Source of the DNA: Burkholderiales bacterium | Lineage (GTDB): Bacteria > Pseudomonadota > Gammaproteobacteria > Burkholderiales > Burkholderiaceae_C | DNA: 35,101 bases | Assembly: GCA_016213265.1 (NCBI GenBank) | Contig: JACRBA010000026.1 | Coordinates: 1 to 35,101, forward strand | Reading direction: 5' to 3' | Shown: in pieces, positions 31,577 to 35,101 of the stretch | Position numbering within the stretch: the first letter of the stretch is position 1 | How the letters are laid out: each line of letters opens with the position of its first letter | The notes under the pieces: generated by a model | What the model was told of the DNA's origin: nothing | The model's input: the letters and a program-made list of their open reading frames with translations, nothing else | Database searches by the model: none | Program-made: the position numbers and the translations under genes

Positions 31577-31990
31577 TCAGAGATCGGCGGGCGGCGCCTG
31601 CGCGCCCAGGCCGCACAGGCGCACGGCGTGCGCGCGCGGCGGCGCCTCGGCCCACACCACCCGCGTGGCGGGCGGCGCATGCGGCGCGGGGGCCGGCGCG
31701 TGGGTGGCCGGCAGGGGCGCGCCCAGCAGGCAGTAGCCGCAGTCCGCGCTGCCATGGGCGCTGTGCGCGGTGTCTGCGGTGTCCGCGGGGTTGGCGTGGT
31801 CGGCGTGGTCGGCGCCGTGGTCGGCGGCCGGGGCCGCGTCCGCACTGCACACCTGGGCCCACCCCGCGGGCGCCGCCTGCGCGGCCAGCACCCGGCTCAC
31901 CGACGGCATCAGCACCATGAGGCACGCGGCCAGCCAGGCCAGCCGCGTCATGGAGCGCATGAATGCCGAAGATCGGAGCATGGCCGGCAT
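31577..31990 (-). CDS. DUF2946 family protein, His-rich
   Basis: A protein of about 137 residues with an N-terminal hydrophobic segment (LAWLAACLMVLMPSVSRVLA, probable signal peptide or anchor), one cysteine (QVCSAD), a stretch rich in His and Asp (DHGADHADHANPADTADTAHSAHG) and the DUF2946 hallmark DCGYCLLG. Small DUF2946 proteins usually accompany copper receptors and cobalt/copper export genes. The His-rich stretch suggests metal binding. I place the start at the ATG at 31990; in-frame ATG codons at 31981, 31960 and 31951 are also possible because no strong ribosome site is visible. Its promoter region is shared with the divergent padR-type gene. Confidence 0.75.
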   Translation of the reverse strand: MPAMLRSSAFMRSMTRLAWLAACLMVLMPSVSRVLAAQAAPAGWAQVCSADAAPAADHGADHADHANPADTADTAHSAHGSADCGYCLLGAPLPATHAPAPAPHAPPATRVVWAEAPPRAHAVRLCGLGAQAPPADL

Positions 31991-32063
31991 GTTAGCGCCC
32001 ACCCCCCGGCGCAATCGTTGAAGCGATTCAAGGAATTGCTCGATGGCCGGCAGGCTTGCGGAG

Positions 32064-32078
32064 CTGTGTGCCACACAG
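32064..32078. promoter_or_regulatory. Palindrome CTGTGT-GCC-ACACAG ahead of the padR-type gene
   Basis: A perfect 15-base palindrome lies 13 bases before the chosen padR start (and five before an alternative ATG at 32083). Many PadR-like regulators repress their own genes through short palindromes near the start, so this is a candidate operator; it could also affect the divergent DUF2946 gene. Confidence 0.45.
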
Positions 32079-32091
32079 TACGATGCGCCGC

Positions 32092-32433
32092 ATGGTTGAC
32101 CCCGACGTGTTCGGCAAGTTGGAGCTGGAGCTGCGGCGCGGCGTGGTGGTGCTGGCCACGCTGTCGCAGCTGCGCACGCCGCGCTATGGCTACGAGCTGC
32201 GCCAGGCCCTGGCCGAGCAGGGCATGCCCATCGAGGAGGGCACGCTGTATCCGCTGTTGCGCCGCCTGGAGGCGCAAGGCCTGCTCAAGAGCGACTGGAA
32301 GACCGACAGCGGCTCGCCGCGGCGCTACTACACGCTCAATGCCGAGGGCCGGCGCCTGCTGGGCCGGCTCGTGCAGACCTGGCAGGGCATGAACGAGGCG
32401 ATGGACCGCCTGCTGAAGGAGGACGCACGATGA
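32092..32433 (+). CDS. PadR family transcriptional regulator
   Basis: A 113-residue winged-helix regulator: VVVLATLSQLRTPRYGYELRQALAEQGMPIEEGTLYPLLRRLEAQGLLKSDWKTDSGSPRRYYTLNAEGRRLL is the PadR N-terminal domain with its typical GTLYPLLRRLE recognition helix and RRYYxLT wing. The C-terminal helix is short, as in PadR-s1 proteins. I use the ATG at 32092; codons at 32083 and 32056 are less likely since they would put the palindrome inside or at the start of the gene. Its stop overlaps the next start (ATGA). Pairing of a PadR regulator with a HAAS-domain membrane protein is common and suggests control of envelope or stress functions. Confidence 0.9.
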   Translation: MVDPDVFGKLELELRRGVVVLATLSQLRTPRYGYELRQALAEQGMPIEEGTLYPLLRRLEAQGLLKSDWKTDSGSPRRYYTLNAEGRRLLGRLVQTWQGMNEAMDRLLKEDAR

Positions 32434-33371
32434 ACGCGAACGAGGTGATCGAGTGCTACGTGGCCGAGGTGGCCGTGCAGCTGCCGCGCGCGCAGCGCAA
32501 CGACGTGGCGTTCGAGCTGCGCGCGCTCATCCACGACGGCCTGCAGGACCGCGCCGGCGCGGCCGGCCAGCCGGTGGACGCGGCCATGGCGCTGGACTTC
32601 CTGCGCACGCTCGGCCGGCCGGCCGAGGTGGCGGCGCGCTACCGCCCCGCGGTGACGGTGATCGACCCCGCGGACGGCCACGCCTTCCTGCGCGCCACCT
32701 TCATCGGCCTGGCGGTGATCTGGGGGCTCGGCGCGGCCGGCCGCCTGCTGCAGCCCGCCGAGGGCACCGCCGGCTGGCTGGGCCTGGTCGCCCAGTGGTG
32801 GGTGGGCACCGTGATCCCGTCGTTGTGGTGGCCGGGCGCGCTGGTGCTGGGCTTTGCTGCCAGCGCCTGGGCCCGCCGCCGCTGGCCGCCCACCACCGCG
32901 TGGACACCCCGCGCGCCCGACCGCATCGGCGGCGGCCGCGGCGCGCTGGTGCTGGGCCTCGCGGGCGTGGTGGTCGGCATCGCCACCCTCGTCCACCCGC
33001 GCTGGCTGCTCGATGCCGTGTGGGGCGGCCTGGCCGCCCCCTCGGCCTACGCCGCGCTCGCCTACGCCGAAGGCTTCCCGGGCAGCCCGCAGGCCATGGT
33101 GCTGCTGGCGCTGCTGTGCCTGAACATCCCGCTGATGCTGGCCGCCATCGTGCAGGGCCGCTGGCCAGCCCCCGTGCGCCGCGCGCAGGACGCACTGGCC
33201 CCCGCCACCGTGGCCGCCATGGCCTGGGCCATCGCCGGCCGCCCCATCATGGCCACGCCCGCGGCCGACAGCACGGCCAAGGGGCTCATGGTCCTGATCG
33301 CCGCGGCCACGCTCGTCCACTTCGTGGTGGTGTGGCTGCGCCGGGTGAGGCCGTCGCCGCAGGTGGGGTGA
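32430..33371 (+). CDS. HAAS/DUF1700-like integral membrane protein
   Basis: A 313-residue membrane protein that is translationally coupled to the padR-type gene. Residues 1-70 form a soluble domain (VIECYVAEVAVQLPRAQRNDVAFELRALIHDGL... and ALDFLRTLGRPAEVAARYRP) matching the helical HAAS signalling domain that interacts with PadR regulators. The rest has about six hydrophobic segments (for example FIGLAVIWGLGAAGRLL, LWWPGALVLGFAASAW, ALVLGLAGVVVGIATLV and VLLALLCLNIPLMLAAIV). No transport or catalytic motif is visible. I infer an inner-membrane partner or target of the PadR protein. Confidence 0.8.
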   Translation: MNANEVIECYVAEVAVQLPRAQRNDVAFELRALIHDGLQDRAGAAGQPVDAAMALDFLRTLGRPAEVAARYRPAVTVIDPADGHAFLRATFIGLAVIWGLGAAGRLLQPAEGTAGWLGLVAQWWVGTVIPSLWWPGALVLGFAASAWARRRWPPTTAWTPRAPDRIGGGRGALVLGLAGVVVGIATLVHPRWLLDAVWGGLAAPSAYAALAYAEGFPGSPQAMVLLALLCLNIPLMLAAIVQGRWPAPVRRAQDALAPATVAAMAWAIAGRPIMATPAADSTAKGLMVLIAAATLVHFVVVWLRRVRPSPQVG

Positions 33372-33594
33372 CGGGGCCCGTCGTACTTGGGACCATGGCC
33401 TCCTAAGAGAGGGCGGGCGGTCCGCCAAGCGGACTGTCGTCCGCGCGTGGATCAGGCGTGGCTGGGTTGGGGCGAGATGTCCGTTTTGCAGCGGTTGCGG
33501 TCAGCAGTGGCCGTTGGCCGTATTCACGCTGACTGCCATCAAGCAGTCATTGGGTCTGGCGACCTTTGCGGACCCGAGAGCTGGCGCAGCCACT

Positions 33595-33891
33595 CTAAGA
33601 ACGGAACCGCTTCAGGTACACCGATTCGATGTCGGTGGCGATGACATCGACCGCATCCCTCACGCTCAAGGCCCGCTTCATGATGGACAGGTCGTGACGG
33701 AACGCGGGCGGGCCGGAACCGTCGTAGATTGCAGGCATCAGCAGGTAAGAGCCGCTTTTTCGATAGGCGGTGAGAAAACGGCTCAGATTGACGTCGTTGG
33801 TCGGAAGCATGGTGTGCATGCGCGATGCAACCATGGACAGGCGCCCATCGTCCTGCAGGTTCGACGTAATGAGGACTCCGTAGTGCGAGGG
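33595..33891 (-). pseudogene. Gene fragment cut by the right-hand IS (unknown family)
   Basis: On the minus strand an open frame enters from the IS border at 33893 and runs 98 codons to a TAG at 33595: it includes HYGVLITSNLQDDGRLS, MPAIYDGSGPPAFRHDLSI and ends ESVYLKRFRS. An internal ATG at 33834 is probably not a real start, because the frame is meaningful-looking upstream too. The composition is less GC-rich than the flanking core genes, like the block at 1-4046. I do not recognise the family. The 223 bases between this fragment and the HAAS gene stop at 33371 show no convincing gene. Confidence 0.5.
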
Positions 33892-33960
33892 GCGTAAGCT
33901 CCCCCACCAAGTAGACAGCTGAAATCAGAGAATGCGGCCCCAGCCGGAAGGAAGAGGCCG

Positions 33961-34227
33961 ATGAGGAAGAGCAAGTTCACGGAGAGCCAGATCGTGGCGA
34001 TCCTGAAGGAAGGCGAGGCAGGCGTGCCGGTGGCGGAGGTGTGCCGCAAGCACGGCATCAGCTCGCCGACCTACTACGCGTGGAAGAGCAAGTACGCGGG
34101 CGCGACGGTGTCGGACCTGACGCGCATGCGCGAGCTGGAGGCGGAGAACGCGCGGCTCAAGCGGATGTACGCCGACCTGGCGCTGGAAAACGCGGCCATC
34201 AAGGACGTACTGACAAAGAAATTCTGA
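33961..34227 (+). CDS. IS3-family transposase OrfA
   Basis: An 88-residue DNA-binding protein with the OrfA helix-turn-helix ([42 protein letters not shown]) followed by a leucine-zipper-like coiled coil ([26 protein letters not shown]). This is typical of IS407-group elements. AGGAAGAGG before the ATG serves as ribosome site. Its end overlaps the orfB frame, where a -1 slip is expected. Confidence 0.93.
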   Translation: MRKSKFTESQIVAILKEGEAGVPVAEVCRKHGISSPTYYAWKSKYAGATVSDLTRMRELEAENARLKRMYADLALENAAIKDVLTKKF

Positions 34228-35087
34228 CGCCGTCCGCGAAACGGCAGGTGGTCGAGGTCATGGTGACCGAACACCGCCTGTCGATCACGCGAGCCTGTGG
34301 GGCTGCAGGCTTGTCGCGGGCGGCGTACTACAAGGTGCCACCGCTGCCGCAGCAGAAGGATGCCGAGGTGATCGACGCGCTCAACGGCGTCGTCGAGCGC
34401 AATGGCCGCTGGGGCTTCTGGAAGTGCTTCGACCGGTTGCGGCTGGATGGCCGGCCGTGGAACCACAAGAGGGTATGGCGCGTGTACTGCGAGCTGGGGT
34501 TGAACATCCCGCGCCGAACGAAGCGCCGCATCCCCAAACGCGAACCGGTGCCGCTGGCGGCCGGCTCGTTCGTCAACCAGGGGTGGGCCTTGGACTTCAT
34601 GCACGACGTGCTCTACGACGGCCGACGCTTCCGCACCCTCAACGTGATCGACGAGGCCAACCGGGAGGCGCTGGCCATCCAGGTGGCCCAGTCGCTGCCC
34701 GCCTCGATGCTGATCCGCACGATGGACCGCCTGGTGGACTGGTACGGCCCGCCACTGTCCATTCGCATGGACAACGGCCCGGAGATGACCAGCCACGACT
34801 TCGTCGAGTGGGCTCAGCGAAAGGGCATTGCCCTGAACTACATCGAGCCCGGCGAGCCCAACCAGAACGCTTACATCGAGCGCTTCAATCGGACGTTCCG
34901 CGCCGAGGTGCTCGATGCCTACCTGTTCAACTCGATAGAGCAGGTCCAGGCCATCGCCGACGACTGGCTGACCCAGTACAACGAGTACCGACCGCATGAT
35001 GCGCTGGGCGGCCTGCCGCCAAAACAGTTCATGCCCCGATTGATCACCACAACTGCCGCGGACTCTAGGAATCAACTGTCTGCTTGA
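34215..35087 (+). CDS. IS3-family transposase OrfB (expressed by -1 frameshift from OrfA)
   Basis: The OrfB frame is joined to OrfA at AAAGAAA (34215-34221), a plausible -1 slip site; after it the fusion continues [16 protein letters not shown]. The first ATG within the frame is at 34260. The DDE integrase core is complete: Asp in [10 protein letters not shown], Asp in [10 protein letters not shown] and Glu in [12 protein letters not shown], followed by the C-terminal [18 protein letters not shown]. The protein should be active when fused to OrfA. The slip is inferred from the overlap, not demonstrated. Confidence 0.9.
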   Translation, partial: KEILTPSAKRQVVEVMVTEHRLSITRACGAAGLSRAAYYKVPPLPQQKDAEVIDALNGVVERNGRWGFWKCFDRLRLDGRPWNHKRVWRVYCELGLNIPRRTKRRIPKREPVPLAAGSFVNQGWALDFMHDVLYDGRRFRTLNVIDEANREALAIQVAQSLPASMLIRTMDRLVDWYGPPLSIRMDNGPEMTSHDFVEWAQRKGIALNYIEPGEPNQNAYIERFNRTFRAEVLDAYLFNSIEQVQAIADDWLTQYNEYRPHDALGGLPPKQFMPRLITTTAADSRNQLSA

Positions 35088-35101
35088 CAGGGGAGCTTAC
35101 G

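Larger units (their letters stand above)
33893..35101 (+). mobile_element. IS3-family element (IS407-like), apparently complete to its right inverted repeat
   Basis: The left end CGTAAGCTCCCC... (from 33893) and the reverse complement of the right end (finishing at 35101) agree over the first 12 bases and at most positions for about 34 bases, including AGACAG. Between them lie orfA and the overlapping orfB in the usual -1 arrangement, giving an element of about 1.2 kb. The window stops at the end of the right repeat, so a target duplication cannot be tested. It interrupts the gene fragment on its left. Confidence 0.85.

Noticed and set aside
33387..33644. Plus-strand frame of 85 codons after the HAAS gene
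   Set aside because: No ribosome site, no family pattern, and it overlaps the more plausible minus-strand remnant.

Overview
The window is a high-GC chromosomal segment, most like a betaproteobacterium of the order Burkholderiales (Comamonadaceae or a relative). Grounds: the paa gene order with a TetR-type PaaR, the dispersed 26-bp repeat whose translation gives VRAEPVEA, and codon use dominated by G/C third positions. No ribosomal RNA or single-copy phylogenetic marker is present, so this placement is an inference.

Layout. (1) 1-4046 is an accessory block, visibly less GC-rich than the rest, next to a tRNA-Ser(UGA) gene. It holds the right end of an IS3-family element that has cut off the front of a KwaB-like (Kiwa defence) gene. 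Opposite it lies a tightly coupled four-gene minus-strand operon: a small Met-Gly-starting Gly/Ser-rich protein, a PfkB kinase fused to a nucleoside 2-deoxyribosyltransferase domain, a QueC-like enzyme and a helix-hairpin-helix DNA glycosylase. I regard this operon as the most interesting part of the window. It looks like a QueC-centred nucleobase/protein-modification conflict system related in parts to type IV CBASS and Qat, but without a CD-NTase, TGT or Qat ATPase. (2) 4047-8297 is ordinary core sequence: tRNA-Ser, apaH, a CorC/HlyC-type membrane protein, a SapC-family protein and a TRAP-type solute-binding protein. (3) 8367-22577 is a phenylacetate-degradation cluster: paaG, paaI, an M13 metallopeptidase, a solute-binding protein, paaK, paaABCDE, paaR, a second solute-binding protein and paaZ. 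PaaK makes phenylacetyl-CoA, PaaABCE (with PaaD for maturation) epoxidises it, PaaG isomerises the epoxide to the oxepin, PaaZ opens and oxidises the ring, and PaaI rescues CoA from dead-end thioesters. PaaR probably represses through a palindrome lying on the paaK promoter. paaF, paaH and paaJ are not in the window. (4) 22585-29336 is mixed: a ccdB toxin gene whose ccdA partner is reduced to its 3' tip, a secreted protein of unknown role, an orphan ureD, a beta-lactamase-fold serine hydrolase, a GNAT acetyltransferase, two tiny membrane proteins and a TauE/SafE-UspA fusion. (5) 29354-31990 is a copper-uptake pair: an OprC-like TonB-dependent receptor and a His-rich DUF2946 protein. (6) 32064-33371 is a padR/HAAS-membrane-protein pair. 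(7) 33595-35101 is a gene remnant broken by a nearly complete IS3-family (IS407-like) element that reaches the right edge.

Repeats are concentrated in the paa region: seven copies of a 26-bp REP-like element, including a 37-bp-period triplet just before paaZ, an inverted pair after paaE and one copy read through as the PaaR tail. All family calls come from reading the sequence; no database search was run.
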